Source: Oscarella lobularis (lineage: Eukaryota; Porifera; Homoscleromorpha; Homosclerophorida; Oscarellidae). From it: a stretch of DNA of 64,000 bases. The position numbers and the translations under genes were made by a program. Numbering within the stretch: position 1 is the stretch's first letter; the number at the start of each line of letters is the position of its first letter. The notes beneath the pieces were generated by a model that saw only the letters and a list, made by a program, of their open reading frames with translations, was not told the origin of the DNA and ran no database searches. Shown piece by piece: positions 1 to 12,900 of the stretch. Where the stretch lies: NCBI RefSeq assembly GCF_947507565.1, contig NC_089190.1, positions 2,170,001 to 2,234,000 on the forward strand, given 5' to 3'.

Positions 1-206
1 GGGTGGGTAACCTAAGAGGGGAGGATTATCCAATAGGAACCTAGTATGAATCCTAGCTCAATCGCAATTGACGTCATTGATTCCCGTTCTGAATGACTAC
101 CCACTCGCAGCGATACCTTCGACTGAGACGTAAGAGAGTAGAGAGATATCCTTAGTTAGTTAATTGAATCTATAGTGATAATCAGTACACGCCTCTCGAT
201 TGGCAG
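1..206. other. No clear gene; probably POLE intron
   Basis: All plus-strand frames contain several stops and I recognise no protein here. It ends in a plausible splice acceptor (TTGGCAG at 200-206) just before the first POLE exon I can read. The previous POLE exon was not found, so this is probably a longer than usual intron, or the locus is broken upstream of the window. Confidence 0.4.
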
Positions 207-2446
207 AGGCACGCCGCGCGGCGAATGATTCAGCACTATCTTAACACGGAAGCTTGGCTTTCTGTAAAAAAATCAAATACTAATAATTCAAATTTCTGAC
301 GTCATCGCGTGTAGGCTCAGCTCGAGCACGCGCGCTACGCTCACATTCCCATTGGGAATTTCGCCGCCGATCCGGCACTCTTCGTAGCGGACGTCTTCTT
401 CTCGCGTCATTTATATAAACAGAATCATCTCCTATGGGCGTCGCCAAGCGAACGACCCGATTTGGGCGGGAAAGAGGACGACGACTATCGACTCATGACG
501 AGTCTCGAAGAAGGCGGAAGTTGCGAGATTAATCGCGCCGGCGCCTATCCGACCGTCTGCGTCGAATTGGAGATCGAGAGTCTCGCCGTCAACGCCGTTC
601 TTCACGTAGGAAATACCTATTAATTAGATTATATATTTATTAATTTTTTAGTCGAGTCGGATTGGGGATTACGAGGGTGCGGCTGGTTCGTCAATTAGTT
701 TTGATCACGTGCCGCAGGTTTCTTTGGAGGAGATGATTGCCGGGGGTGGGGGCGGGGCGACTATGTCGGCTTATGACGAAACGGCGCTCTGCTCTGGAGC
801 CTTTAGGTTTTGAGAATGAAAAAAATGAGATTTTTCATTTACATGTTTTTTTCTCCCCGTAGGGTCCTGCGTCATCTCGTCTATAATTGGCTAAAGGAAG
901 TGTCGAGTTATCAGAACGTGTTGGCTGATCTACAGCTCATACATTTCTACAGGTATTTAGAAATTAATTTTCTATTGGTTCTAAATCATTTATTTGTCTT
1001 TGAGGTGGCTACGGTCTCCCTCTTCCTATCTGCACGATCCCGCTCTTTGTAAAGTCGTTCAAAGCCTCATGAAAAAACTCTTCGTTCAGGTAACGAACCC
1101 CCGTGAGCGAGATTCCACGATATATAACCTTTCCTCTAGCTTATTGCGGAGTTTCGACGCTTAGGTTCCACCATAGTCTTCGCTAATTTCAATAAAATAA
1201 TAATCTGCACGAAAAAGAGAAGGTCAACCAATCGCCCTTTCGAAATTTCATCCACACGCGATCGATTCCTTATCGTAGACTCGACGACGCTTTTTCCTAT
1301 CTCCAATTCGTTCTCGACAGCATCCATCGCAAGAATCTCTTCCAGAGCGTCGAAATCGAACCGAAATCGTGCTGGGAATATCTCGTCTGGATGGACCAGC
1401 ACAACTACGGCGGGGTGATGAGGCGGAAGCCGAGCGCCGGCGTTTTGCTCGCCAACGACGAAGAGGAGGACATCGGCGAAAAGGAGACGGGCGAAGCGGG
1501 GGTTATAATGCATTGGAACATGTGCGATTATTTACCGGAATCGTGTCAGCGTTCATTCAAGGTAAGAGACTCTTTTTTAAACACACATATATATATTTAT
1601 TTATTTATTAGGTTGTTATTGGTGGGCATATTTGGGCTATGTATCAACATGGGGTCCAAGAGAGGATGGCTCACGTTGCCGGGGCGACGCCGATGAAGAA
1701 ACGAGGCGGACAGTCGACGACCCAGCAAACTCCCGTACCCTAGTCCCAAATCAAATTATTCTATTTCTAATTAATTCCTAAAGTTTGACTATGAAACGAC
1801 TGCGACTGTGAGTGCCGTCAAATTTGCTCAAGAGCGAATTCAAGGAGACGTCACGCAGTCCTTATTCAAGTAGCGCGCGCTCGCGGAAACCGGAAACTCG
1901 ATATTAGGATATTTTTCTAGCCTTGCGCAGAAGATTCACCGATCGTTTTCTGGCGATAGACGAAAGCGAGCGAATGCTAGTGCCGAGTTTCCGGTTTTGC
2001 CGGGATCTCACTTGAAATTCGATAACCCAGCGCTTGAATTTGTTAAATCTGTCTGCCAAGTAAAACAACGTCAATTTTAATAATTATTAATTATTGGATG
2101 TCTTAGATTTTGGCTTTGGATTCGAATGCTCAAAATCAAGTGGGGAAACTCAAGTGAGAATTTTCCAATAATGTTACTATTTTTCGCGATAATTTTTCTC
2201 GCGAAAGGCGCGATCTGATGAAGCTGATTGGCGTGGGACAATTTTCCTCGGAGGCGACTTTCGAAGATCCGTGTCTCTCCTTCGTTTTGCCGGACGTACG
2301 TACTCAAATATCAAGGGGTTCCGAGTAAGAAATCAATCAACATGTGTCTAGGTAATCTGCACGTTCTGTAATTCGTGTCGAGACCTCGACTTGTGTCGCG
2401 ATCAATTGGCGAGACAATCTTCGGACGACACACTTCCGTAAGCAAA

Positions 2447-2481
<35 letters not shown>

Positions 2482-2859
2482 ATTAGATCTGTGTGGTCGT
2501 GTCCAACGTGCGAACAAGAGTACGATAGCAGTGTGATTGAGCAGCTCGTGATTGACGCTGTTCAAAGATGTTCTATGGAGTATAACGTCCAGGATTTGAT
2601 GTGTAGCAAATGCAGTGGGGTGAAACAGTCAAATATGAGGTATTATTGCGAGTGTGCCGCGGGGAAATTTCGTGGGACCATCGGCGAGAAGGATTTTTGG
2701 GAGAAAATGAAGACGTTTACGAATGTGGCCAAGTGAGTTTTAGTATCATGGATATTGATCGCATTTTAATTTTTGTTTTTATACAGTCATCATCGTTTTT
2801 CTCTTCTGAGGGAAGTCGTTGATTGGATAGGTCAAATGAACGTGGAAATGAACGTGTGA
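207..2859 (+). CDS. POLE: DNA polymerase epsilon catalytic subunit, C-terminal part (5' end missing)
   Basis: Large subunit of the leading-strand replicase; this is the non-catalytic C-terminal half that holds the zinc-binding region contacting the B subunit. Exons: 207-263 (less sure), 315-605, 652-806, 863-952, 1005-1089, 1140-1222, 1279-1561, 1612-1734, 1784-1869, 1921-2059, 2107-2153, 2208-2295, 2352-2437, 2487-2732, 2787-2859. Phases agree; from 315 they total 1875 bases, 624 codons plus stop. Family signatures include [32 protein letters not shown] and [20 protein letters not shown]. The last 170 residues carry two cysteine clusters: first [13 protein letters not shown] then CPTC; second CSKC then CEC. 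The polymerase and exonuclease domains would lie upstream of the window. Introns are 45-60 bases. Very confident of identity; less so for the first small exon. Confidence 0.93.
2443..2484. repeat. (AAAT)n microsatellite inside POLE intron
   Basis: About ten uninterrupted AAAT units fill most of the intron between the exons ending at 2437 and starting at 2487. Similar TAAT/AAAT runs recur in many introns of this window. Confidence 0.9.
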
Positions 2860-2902
2860 AACTAAATATTGGCTTTATAAAAATGAAATCAATAATTTTT
2901 CG

Positions 2903-2980
2903 ATGGGCTACGCGTAGCTAGCGCGCGTTGTAGATGTGTTTCCTGATGCGTTCGATCGCCGTCCCTCGCCGTATCCTTGC
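2903..2980 (+). pseudogene. Decayed copy of the WDR33 5' end
   Basis: This stretch aligns by eye with 4477-4550, the 5' leader and first codons of WDR33. Both share TACGCGTAG, then CTAGCGC, then GCGTTCG.TCG.CGTCCCT in the same order and spacing, roughly three quarters identical. The copy lacks the WDR33 start codon and reading frame, so it is a relic and not a gene. It lies just after the POLE stop codon. Confidence 0.6.
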
Positions 2981-2983
2981 CTA

Positions 2984-3135
2984 GATCCACTGAGACTGCT
3001 CTAAGAGTTTTTCCATGATCTCCAAGAGACGGAGAATGGTTTCAGAGGTTCCACCACGCGCTGGAGCACTTGGTTTAGCTATTTCTTCTTCGTTGATGTC
3101 CTCAACGAGTTCTGTTGCTTTTGCGAAGCCTTCTC
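2984..3135 (-). CDS. Possible 3'-terminal exon of an unrecognised gene
   Basis: On the minus strand an acidic, helix-rich frame runs from about 3135 to a TAG near 2984; it includes FAKATELVEDINEEEIAKPS and ends LLEIMEKLLEQSQWI. It reads like real protein and not like noise, but I do not recognise it. Another protein-like minus frame (starting VGAIEFLGRAPKENDDDEDR, about 3440-3556) lies upstream after a good acceptor. It could follow the frame at 3600-3930. The junctions between these pieces could not be resolved. Confidence 0.25.
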
Positions 3136-3559
3136 TAGGTCTGCAAACGAAATTGCGAGTCTCGATACCAGTTACGAGCGCATTTATGCGTGAAACGAGC
3201 GCTAATTCGCCGCTGCCTTCTCGATCTGCCTCCCATCGATCAATACGGTCAGAAAAACGTCAATTCGAAAGCCAAGCTGCGCGAGAATCAAGTCTTGTCT
3301 CCGCGAGGCGAATACGCGACCGTCAAAGCACATTTTATTCTACCACACACGCACACTTGCAGCGATTTTATACATTCATGCAGTCTACAAAAAAAGCCTT
3401 GACTAGCCAAACTCTTACATGTCCAATTTCCTGCGATTTTCTTCTGTCTTCGTACGACCTTAGAAATTCCTATTTGGCCAAACTCTTCGATTCTTCTGTC
3501 TTCGTCATCATCATTTTCCTTCGGCGCACGACCTAGAAATTCGATCGCTCCAACCTAAA

Positions 3560-4310
3560 AAAAAAGAAGTTAGTTATCTGTCAAATAATCGGTGTACGTA
3601 CCTTTTGATTTGCGTCCGTATTAGCGTTATCCAGGCTACACCGCGTGGAGGTTCGGACGCTTCGTAGCCCAGGTGAGTCTTCGCAAAGCGATGACCCCCT
3701 TCCAAAAACTTTCGGGCGAGTTGCGGGTCCTCGGCCAATCCATTCAGTACCCACCTGGATGAGGATCGGCCCCTAATACCGAAACCCCGGTGCGCTGGTA
3801 CCAAAGCCTTCGGTATGTCTTCCTGAGAAGAACCGGGCCTTGTGGAATGGAGAGAGGCTGACCGCTGTTTGTAGGAGTCGACAATGAAGACAGTGCAATG
3901 GAGGAATCGAAGGCTCCTGGGCTGGATCATCGTTGGTCTAATCGCGTCGTTCGGGTGAGAAAAGTGCCGGCAACCAGACCATAGTTGAACACCCCCTCCA
4001 AGCCGTAACCACTCAGCCTAGCGCGGTTCGTGCTTGTTGACGACAATAAGACCTCGAACGATCCGTCTGCCCAGTGCGTAAACCGAGGCCGAAGCCCCCC
4101 ATCGCCCCGCTTACGGGCTCCGGCACGGAATTAACCGTGGGCCACGCTGAGTTCCAACTATCCTTCCTTGCCTTCTGCCAAATCTCCCGAGCCAGTCCTC
4201 TCAAGGATGAGACGCAGCGAACCGCGACGCACCCACCCTCAGCCGCAACTGAAGGAAGATCGGTGTGCGCTCCGCTTTTGAACCGCGTAGCTCCGCCCAG
4301 CGCGCTCATT
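3560..4310. other. GC-rich stretch with overlapping open frames, function unknown
   Basis: GC-rich, almost free of the A/T runs seen in neighbouring introns, with open frames on both strands (minus 3574-3930 and 4013-4309; plus 4074-4433). None matches a family I know and their composition is arginine/proline/serine-rich, as random GC-rich DNA would give. It could be part of a dispersed repeat, a structured RNA, or a spliced minus-strand gene running toward 2984. Copy number in the genome would decide. Confidence 0.3.
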
Positions 4311-4360
4311 GGTCCGCCGGGGTCACGTTGGGCTCACCTAGCGCTCTCATTGGTCCGAGA
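4299..4360. promoter_or_regulatory. Duplicated inverted CCAAT boxes upstream of WDR33
   Basis: Two near-identical blocks, GCGCGCTCATTGGTCCG and GCGCTCTCATTGGTCCG, lie 41 bases apart (ATTGG at 4308 and 4349), 160-200 bases upstream of the WDR33 start codon. ATTGG is the reverse of the CCAAT box bound by NF-Y. A role in WDR33 transcription is inferred from position only. Confidence 0.45.
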
Positions 4361-4510
4361 AATGAAGGTGCCACTTTTGACGCGTTGCCCTGTCGGCAGC
4401 CAAGTCAGCAGTTTATTTTTGGAAAGGAAGTGAAATCATATGATGTAATCATAGATATATGATGTAATCAATACGAGGTTACGCGTAGGCCTAGCGCACG
4501 CTGTCGAACG

Positions 4511-6801
4511 ATGGCAGACGCGTTCGGTCGTCGTCCCTTGCTCGGCATGGGCCGAATGGGTCGTCCAACGACGACGGAACCCGAGCAAGGAGCTCCGCCA
4601 CCGATAAATCCAGCGACGGGCGAAATCGATCCATCGTACGACGGGAAACGCGTCCGAAAAGCGGTAAATCGCAAAACGATCGACTACAACTCGTCCGTTC
4701 TACGTCACATCGAGGTAAGGAGGGCAGAAATCGTCGCGCTATAGAACGAAACTGTTGTGCAGAGCCGTGTATGGCAACGGGAACCGCAGGATCGAAAAGC
4801 GATTCAACCCGACATCTGTTACTATGGAGAGGTAATTTAATTAATTAAAAACAATTAATCGATTAATTAAATTATATTATTAGTTGCTTGCACCGATGAG
4901 TTACGCTGATAATCCGGTGAACGCCGTTACGACGAAATTTGTTCGCACTTCAACCAATAAATTTCGTTGTCCAATTTTTTGCGTGAGGGTAAGTGTAGGG
5001 AATTTTTTTTCGATTATTTTTCGTAAACGAGGCCAATGGGTAGTGGACTCCGGAGGGTCGACGTCTGATGACTGGCGCATCGAGCGGAGAATTCACCCTG
5101 TGGAATGGCCTCACTTTCAATTTCGAAACAATTCTCCAAGTGCTACACTACATCAGTCGTTTTCCCAATACTATTATTATTATTATTATTTACTCTCAGG
5201 CTCATGATTCCGCTGTGAGAACGATGACGTGGAGTCACAACGATCTGTGGCTAATTACAGCGGATCACAGCGGACACATCAAATATTGGCAGACGAATAT
5301 GAACAATGTTCACATGTTGCAAGGACACAAAGAAGCCGTCAGGGAAGCAAGGTAAACATAGACCACGTGACATTGTTTATATATTTTCGGAGCTATTATT
5401 CTTTTTAGTTTTTGTCCGACTGATGCAAAGTTCACCACGTGCTCTGACGACGGGACTGTACGCATATGGGATTTCTTCCAATGTCAGGAAGAGAGAGTGC
5501 TACGAGGTATAAATTATTTATCATTTCCCAGTTATTTCTATTTTTATTTTTTTATTACTTAATTAAGGTCACGGGTCTGACGTCAAGTGTGTGGACTGGC
5601 ATCCCCAGAAAGGTCTCATTGCATCCGGAAGCAAAGACACGCAGCAGCCCGTCAAACTCTGGGACCCCAAAACGGGATCAAGCCTTGCGACACTGTAATC
5701 AAACCTCCCCCCACCGTCGCCCCTCAATCAAGTAGAAATTTTTATTTAGACATGGGCACAAGAGCACGGTGATGACGTGCAAGTGGAATATGAACGGAAA
5801 TTGGCTTCTAACGGGAGCAAGAGATCATCTCCTCAAGCTATTCGACATACGAATGATGAGAGAGATACAAACGTTTCGAGGTCACAAAAGAGAGGCAACA
5901 AGTTAGTATATAGAATAAGATACAGTAGGTAATTAATTATTTTTTCTATAGCTGCTGCATGGCATCCTGTACATGAAAGCCTTTTAGCCAGCGGAGGCTC
6001 AGACGGCTCAATTCTATTCTGGGTGGCAGGGTAAAGAATAATAATTTTATTTAATTAATTAATGATATATTTATGTTTTGTTTTAGGTGCGACAAGGAAG
6101 TCGGTTGTATGGAGAATGCTCACGATGGCATGGTGTGGAGTCTTGCCTGGCATCCGCTTGGCCATCTTCTTTGCTCAGGCTCCAACGATCACACAAGCAA
6201 ATTCTGGGCGAGGAATCGTCCCGGCGACAAGATGAAGGACAAGTACAATACGGGCGGAACGGGGCCCGCCTTCGACGAAACGGAAGCCGATCTGTCGGTT
6301 TCCGGGTCTGCCGCCGTCTCCGTGACGTCACAACCGCACACTTCCATACCCGGATTCGGAGAAATTTTCGACTCGAGCATTCCCTCGCGACGACTCAGTC
6401 GAAGCGCTGAAACCGCTGAACCTTCGTCTCCGAATTTAGCTCGTTACTTTCAGCCACATGGTCATAACTTTGGGCCGCCTCCACCTCCTCCTCCTCCTCC
6501 TAGTGGCTCCTCGCGACGTCCTCCCCTATTGGGAATAGCCCCGCCCAACGTTGAGCCCTTGCCGCGTCGGATTTCGTCCGATGGTACTGGCGTAGATCCC
6601 GTATCGAGATTTAATTACAATGCTCCGCCTCCTCCGCACTTTACGCGAGATAATTGGGGTAGTGTCCCGGATGGCGAAAGGTCCAATCGAGGCGGAGATT
6701 TCTATGGGAGGCGAGAGTCGCGTGATAGAGATCGCTATGACGACAGAAGTAGCAGTAGAGAAAGACCGAGAAAAAGGCGTTGGGAAGACAATAACGATTA
6801 A
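4511..6801 (+). CDS. WDR33: WDR33, polyadenylation-signal-binding WD-repeat protein
   Basis: Subunit of CPSF that, with CPSF30, reads AAUAAA during mRNA 3' end formation. Ten exons: 4511-4714, 4763-4831, 4884-4988, 5044-5139, 5200-5351, 5409-5506, 5568-5694, 5750-5901, 5952-6030, 6087-6801; they total 1797 bases, 598 residues. The N-terminal leader is followed by seven WD repeats to about residue 410; strong family matches include [28 protein letters not shown] and [20 protein letters not shown]. The tail has a polyproline run, then an arginine/aspartate/serine-rich end ([12 protein letters not shown]). The vertebrate protein is over twice as long because of a collagen-like region that is absent here. 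Start chosen at the ATG giving [14 protein letters not shown]. Confidence 0.96.
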
Positions 6802-6822
6802 TTAATTAATTAATTAATATCG
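6797..6822. repeat. (TTAA)n run in WDR33 3' UTR
   Basis: Six TTAA/TAAT units right after the WDR33 stop codon, in the 183-base gap between tail-to-tail WDR33 and the A2M-like gene. Confidence 0.8.
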
Positions 6823-6984
6823 GATTTGTCTTTTTCGTTTTTTCAGACGTATATCGATAAGAATGACCGAAACGTTGCCTACGCTGAATTTTCGCACCCG
6901 CGCTTCTTGAGGAATACATAATTACTATCACGTGATTGAACAATCTACGCATGCTCTACGTAGTCAAATTTTTTTATTCCGCTA

Positions 6985-9900
6985 TCATTCGTCTTTGCAG
7001 CCGCCTGGAGGATGCATCATCGTTCCGCCCGTCTGATCCGGATTGTAATAATTGTAAGTGATGACCGGGACCCCCTTCAAATCCTCCACGATCACTTCGC
7101 GCTTGATCGCGAACGAAAAACAGCACTTTTCGTCGGTCACCTGCAACGAACGCAACGTAGAACGAATTTAGAAACCGTCGCGTACTCTCACTTCGTCTAA
7201 ATAGAAGCGTAGTCGTCTTCCTTCGGTCTCGACTCGCTTCACATCGCAAATCGATTCCTTTTCCACCTAGAAAATCGTTCATTTATCGAGAAAGATATTC
7301 ATTGAACGATTGAACGAACCGTTTTTAGATCGCTGTGAATTGCAGCGAAACCGGAAAACAAGGCCACGTCACAAACGGCCATATTGGAAGAAATTGGATC
7401 AGACAAGCGCCATCTAACGAAAATCAATAATTAATTAAAAAGGTAACGTATTGCGTGGGAGGGGCGGGAAATAAATTGGAGGGGGCGGGGCGTACCGGTT
7501 ACATATTTCGATTTTGTATCTGCACGTTGGCCCGGATTCCTTCACGGCGACACTTGCCACTTGAAATGCCTTCAAGGCATTATCCGGCTTTGGTACATTG
7601 TACGTCACTCCGGCCTAAGAAAAATAAAAAATCAAATAGCGAAATTTTATTTTTCAATAATTAATTAGTCATTGTACCTGCGCTAAAATGCATCCAATGC
7701 CGCAAACTTTGACGTGAATTTTCGCGGGAATATCCGAAATTGCGACGTCCTGCATTATCTGCGCATTTTCCTCGTCGACGCGCAACGAATGCGCAAATCC
7801 GCGCGCCGTTTTTATATCCACTTGAACGGCGGGCGGACTCGCCTCCGAATTCAGCTCCGCATACTCGAACAAAGCTTGCAAGGCGACCACTGTATCCTAA
7901 AAACAATCGACTCCTTAATTAAAACGAATTTATTATTATTATTTTTTTTCATACTTGAGTTGATTTGAAACCGCCGTGCGCGTTCCTTTGTTCGGTGAGC
8001 CAGCGCGCGATTTTCGCGCTCGTCTCCGCGTCGCGCGCGGCGACGAAGGCGAGAAGAGCGTAGGCTGTCGTTTCGACGTCGCACGAACGCGCAATGCAGT
8101 AATTCCGTCGCCACGGCGACGAATGGCATTGCTCTTTCGAAAACGACCACGAAACGTGTTCGTTTGTCGTTATTGTCGCGCATTTTCGAAGTCTCGACAG
8201 CGCGCGATTGGCGTCCGAGTGTCCGGCTTTGCGAAGCGCGTAGGCGATTAGGGCGAGATTGTACGTACTGTCGCACGTCGACGAAATGCATTTCTTAAGT
8301 AAATATTTCAATCCTGAGCGAACCGATTGGTCCTAGAAGTCGAATAGTGAGACGGACGTATATCGCTTTAGTTTCCTTGGTTACGTTTCTCGTAGCGCCG
8401 GCGTCGAGTAGAGCGAGGAGTGTGTAGGCAGTGAGGCTGCATTCTCCGCTCGCGCATCCCTGCATTTCCTTATTGAGCACGCGACAGACAGGCGGAAATG
8501 CGCCGCTTCCGCTCTGCTTTCGTTTGATCCACTGAATCGCGTTGCGTTGCACGGCATTATCGATTGATAATAGACCATGAGCCTGACCGAACGTACGCAC
8601 AACGAACGACGTTAGCCTGGCGGGGCGAGGAAGAGAGGGGGAATGTGGGCCCGTAAAACATCCGCAATTGAGTTTTTTACCACATGCTTCCGCACGGATC
8701 CCTTTGACCGAATGCACTGTACGACCCGTCGTCCCGTTGAAACGTCAATTCCCGTTGATATCCTTAATTAGGAGAGAGCGCTTTGCCTTGTTTATTAATT
8801 ATCCCCGGGCTTTTTACCGGTTAGCATGAATCGCATTGCTTTGGCGCGCGTTTCTTCGTCGATTCGATTCGTCGTCGTTAGATAGCGAGTGACGTAGACA
8901 GCCGGAGCGAACTTGAGCATGTTCTGCTCGCCGCAACCCGTTGGTAGTTTGAGTAGCTTTTCTAAGCCTTTGATCGATGGTCCCATGTAATCCGCTACAT
9001 TTTAAAAAAAACTTAGAGAGATTTTTTGTCATTTTGTTTGAATTTTGACCTGTGAAAGACATGATCGCGCGTTCTGAATCTTTCACAAAGTTATTTGGGA
9101 GAGTGACGTCAAATGTTTCTCTTTTGCAAACGGGTTGTGACGCGTTTATCGCTGCAAAATCATAATTAGTCACCTATGGGATTACATAGTGTTTCCTCAC
9201 CTTTTCCCAGGCAAATAAGTAAAGGCAGGCTATATTCCTCCTCAACTCCTTCCGCCTAAGGTACCGTATAATATTAATTGAGACTATCAAAGAGTGTCTA
9301 CTTCAACTAGAAGATTTTTAATGATCGAATCAGACGCTTGGGTTGATTGCGCGACGCACTGAATAGGCAGACTGCCTATTTTCAAAGGTAAGAGACTGAA
9401 CTCGATAGTTTTGCCCTCTCCAGCCCGAACGTCAATTTCTTTCCCTTCTCCCTCGGACGATTCCCTTTTCGATTTAATCACGCTTATCTCTTTCGCATTC
9501 ACAACCAAACGAACGTAAACCTGAGAAAAAATCGTCATAAAAATAATCCGTATTTTTTAATTAATTATACGTTTAAATTGGACGAGAGGTAGTTATGCAC
9601 AGTGGCCTTGATTTTGACCGTCTCGCCTCTCACAACCGAGTACGGGAGATAAAGCGAGCAGAAAAAAGGCTGGAAAACGTTGACCGTGTCCCCCACAGCC
9701 ACAGTCATAGGCGTTTGACGAGAAAGCGCAAACGCGTCGACTACCCACGACGTTATTGTGTGGGGAACTCGAAACTGATGGCCAACGCTCGAAACATTGC
9801 TTTAGAAAGGGAGCAAATAGAGATAGAGCTCATAGGAGATTTTCTCCTCCGCTTACCCTAGCCTTAGACTGGTCCAAATCCACGTCTCCGGAAAATACGT

Positions 9901-12900
9901 TCGCGTTTGTGAGACGTCTTGTAGTTGATCGATTTTTTGAGCGGATTGCAACAGTGGGCCGATTCTCTCTTGTCGCGACGCAGTCAATATCGCTGGAACT
10001 AGAGAAGTTCTAGCCATTAGTCGACTTCCACTTCTCAAAAAAACAATCGGCCAGCAGCATTTTTCCCTTGATTCCGGCTCCGCTGGCCGAGGCGGAATAT
10101 CGCAGTTCGCCGGGCGACTATTTGTAGTCGAGTTTTGAATTGGGTGTAAACCGGAAGCCTTGATAAAATCGTTTGTTTTGAGGTCTAATTTTTTATTGAT
10201 TGACTTTTTTAAAGACCTCAAAGTAAGCGCTTGTGGTCGCGAATTCGCAGAACACCGGCTCGAACTCGCTTTGTTCGCACGTTTTGTTAAAACACTTGTC
10301 CGGCCTGCAGTTCCAAATACTCGGCTGCGAAAAAATAGTGAATTAGATATCGTTTTGTTTTAAAAATTCCTTATTTACCTTGCCGTTTTTCTTCATGCAC
10401 CCGTACCTCTTGCAAGCGCAATTCCACGTCCACCTTCCGCCGCAGCGGAATCTTACCGTTGACGGACGCATTTTCTCGTCAAACAGACCGAGTTTTTCGT
10501 TGAGCTACGAAGTAGAACTTAGATTTCGTTCTCAACGCGAAACTGTCCAACTTTTTCGGTTGTTATTTGATTTTTGCTCTGCTGAACGTACACGCTTTGA
10601 TCGACGGCGACGATTCCAACGTACGACGTCGGAGGAGCCGTGATATTGAGCGTGACGACGTCGGCCGGCCGAACTTCATTCTCAACAAACTTAACTTTGA
10701 TCTGAAATCAATTAATTGTCTAGAGCACTTTCTTAATTAAGCCCGCGTATTTATTACCTGGTCTGAGGGATTCGGTTGGGCGTTCAGTGTCAGTTTCGCG
10801 GCGGATAGTCCCTTCTGTTCGGCCAGAACCGTAAACGACGGTATCATGACGTTTTTAACGGGGACGCGAATTCTGCAAGCGTAGGAATTCTTTTTCCCGA
10901 GTTTGGCGCAACGATCCTTTTGCATCTTAGCCAGCTGCATCGGATCGCATCCCTGTACACCGATAAGACTTCCCTTTGCCACAATCTGGAAACAAATTCC
11001 TTAAAAGAATTCAATTTTTAGTGCGCTTTTCTAACGTAGAATGTAACTGAAGCTGGACTAGTTGACCTAGCCTCGACCGTAGCAAACTCTCCAGCCTAAA
11101 AAAATGTTGATATGATGTAGTTTATTTAATTGGATTACTTGAACGCACCGATACGATATTAGGCGTAGCAGACAATGACATATAATCAGGAGTATGCACG
11201 AGATTTCTCGTAATTGGCTCCGACTTTTGCGTGCGTTTTTGTATTCTCCTTGCCGCTCCTTGAGCCTTTTAGGAGAGCGCACCCCCTAGTATCATCCCTA
11301 TACAATGGATTTCTTTATTTCTTTACCTCGCATTTGATTTGAAGCGCATTGCATGGAGCGCACATGCTGAACTGCGCTTGCCCGTTCACGTCGACCCGTT
11401 TCGTTTTTTTGTGCAATTTGATTGGCACGTCACTCGTGCACGTGCCGTTCTCGTTCCTCACGCGCGCGGAACAGTTCAATCTCACGCCGGTTGACGACAC
11501 GGGTCGTCCGGTAATAGTCGATAATCGAACCTTAATTAAATAATCACGATTAATTAATAAGTTTAATTTAATTAAAATAATTGCCTTGAATATTGATTGT
11601 TTGCACGGATAAAACGTATTATCGCCGTTTTCTATTTCGATTTTGTAGTGATATTTGCGCGCTTTGACTTGCGTTTTTCCCGCGCACTTGACCTGGTGTC
11701 CCGTCAGATCGTCGAAGACGTGGACCGATAAATCGATGTCGTCATCGCATCGTTTATATCTAACACACGCGTCGACGCACGCAGACAGACTACCGTTAAT
11801 CTAAAAAAAGTTTTTTGTTATGGAGGGTCCCTGAAAGGGGAGTCAAGAAATGACTTCTGCGATTCTAATTCTTTTTATGGTGCATTCGCTGTTTCTCGCG
11901 CTGGGCACGCTTGCGGAATACGTCAGCGTTCCTTTCACCTTTTGTCCATACGTATAGCTATAGTTTTCTCGCTTATATAACCTAATAGTCGTAATGGGGG
12001 ACTCGACTTGCCTCGCGTTTACGTTGAAACAGATGTTCCACTTATAACTTCCGTCTTTTTGCTTCTTGGCGCACCCGAGAGTGTCGTCACTCGGGGTCAC
12101 AGTACAAAAAAACTTTGGCAAAACTGCGCAAGTATTGATACTATTGTGAATCGCTCTCCCTTTGACTATAGTACCGTATTCATCGACTTTAAAGCTAAAG
12201 CACTCCTGTTCTTTTACAGGCGACTTTTCCTATGATACTAATAGTGTATTGCGTTTGTTTTTTTAGATTGGACTGACTCCGTAGTCGGCGCAGATGACGT
12301 AGTCGCCAAGAACTGGCTCCGGCGAAAGAGGTAAGCTAAAATTCGCGACACCTTTAGAGAAAGAAAAGTGAGATAGAGAGAGAGAGACCCCCCATGTGTA
12401 TCCGCTCACCGGAATCGAGCAGGAGATTTTTAAACGAAGCGATATTGACGTTTTGATTTCTAAGCTGAAAGTAGACACTCATCCCCCCGTCAAGCTGGCC
12501 CTCTACCCTCCCCTCTCTACCCTAAAATTAACGGTCACGTTGCCTCTGGCCGCTGTCATATCACGCCTGAGAACGATCACTCGACCCAGAACTAAAAAAT
12601 AAAAACACACGGTTTACTCCCAGAGTTTTCCACTGACGTTTCCGCACCTGTATCGCCCGGTTTATAGATCGGTTTATCCGTTTGCACGATGACGGCTTTA
12701 GTGGGCGATCGAATAGTGACGGGTTGATCCGTCAATTGGACGACCCCGCGTTCATCTCGCGCCGTCACGCGAACGCGAAGCACGCTCTCGACCTCAACCC
12801 CATGGGGAACCTTTGCACACAAAACGATTAGAAGGCCCGCGCTTCCGCACGATAAGACAACCCCCGTGCCTTGATTTGAATAAGACGATGTCTCGTTTGC

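Noticed and set aside
3560-4310. Ribosomal RNA or tRNA in the GC-rich block
   Set aside because: No recognisable conserved rRNA core sequence or cloverleaf was found on either strand.
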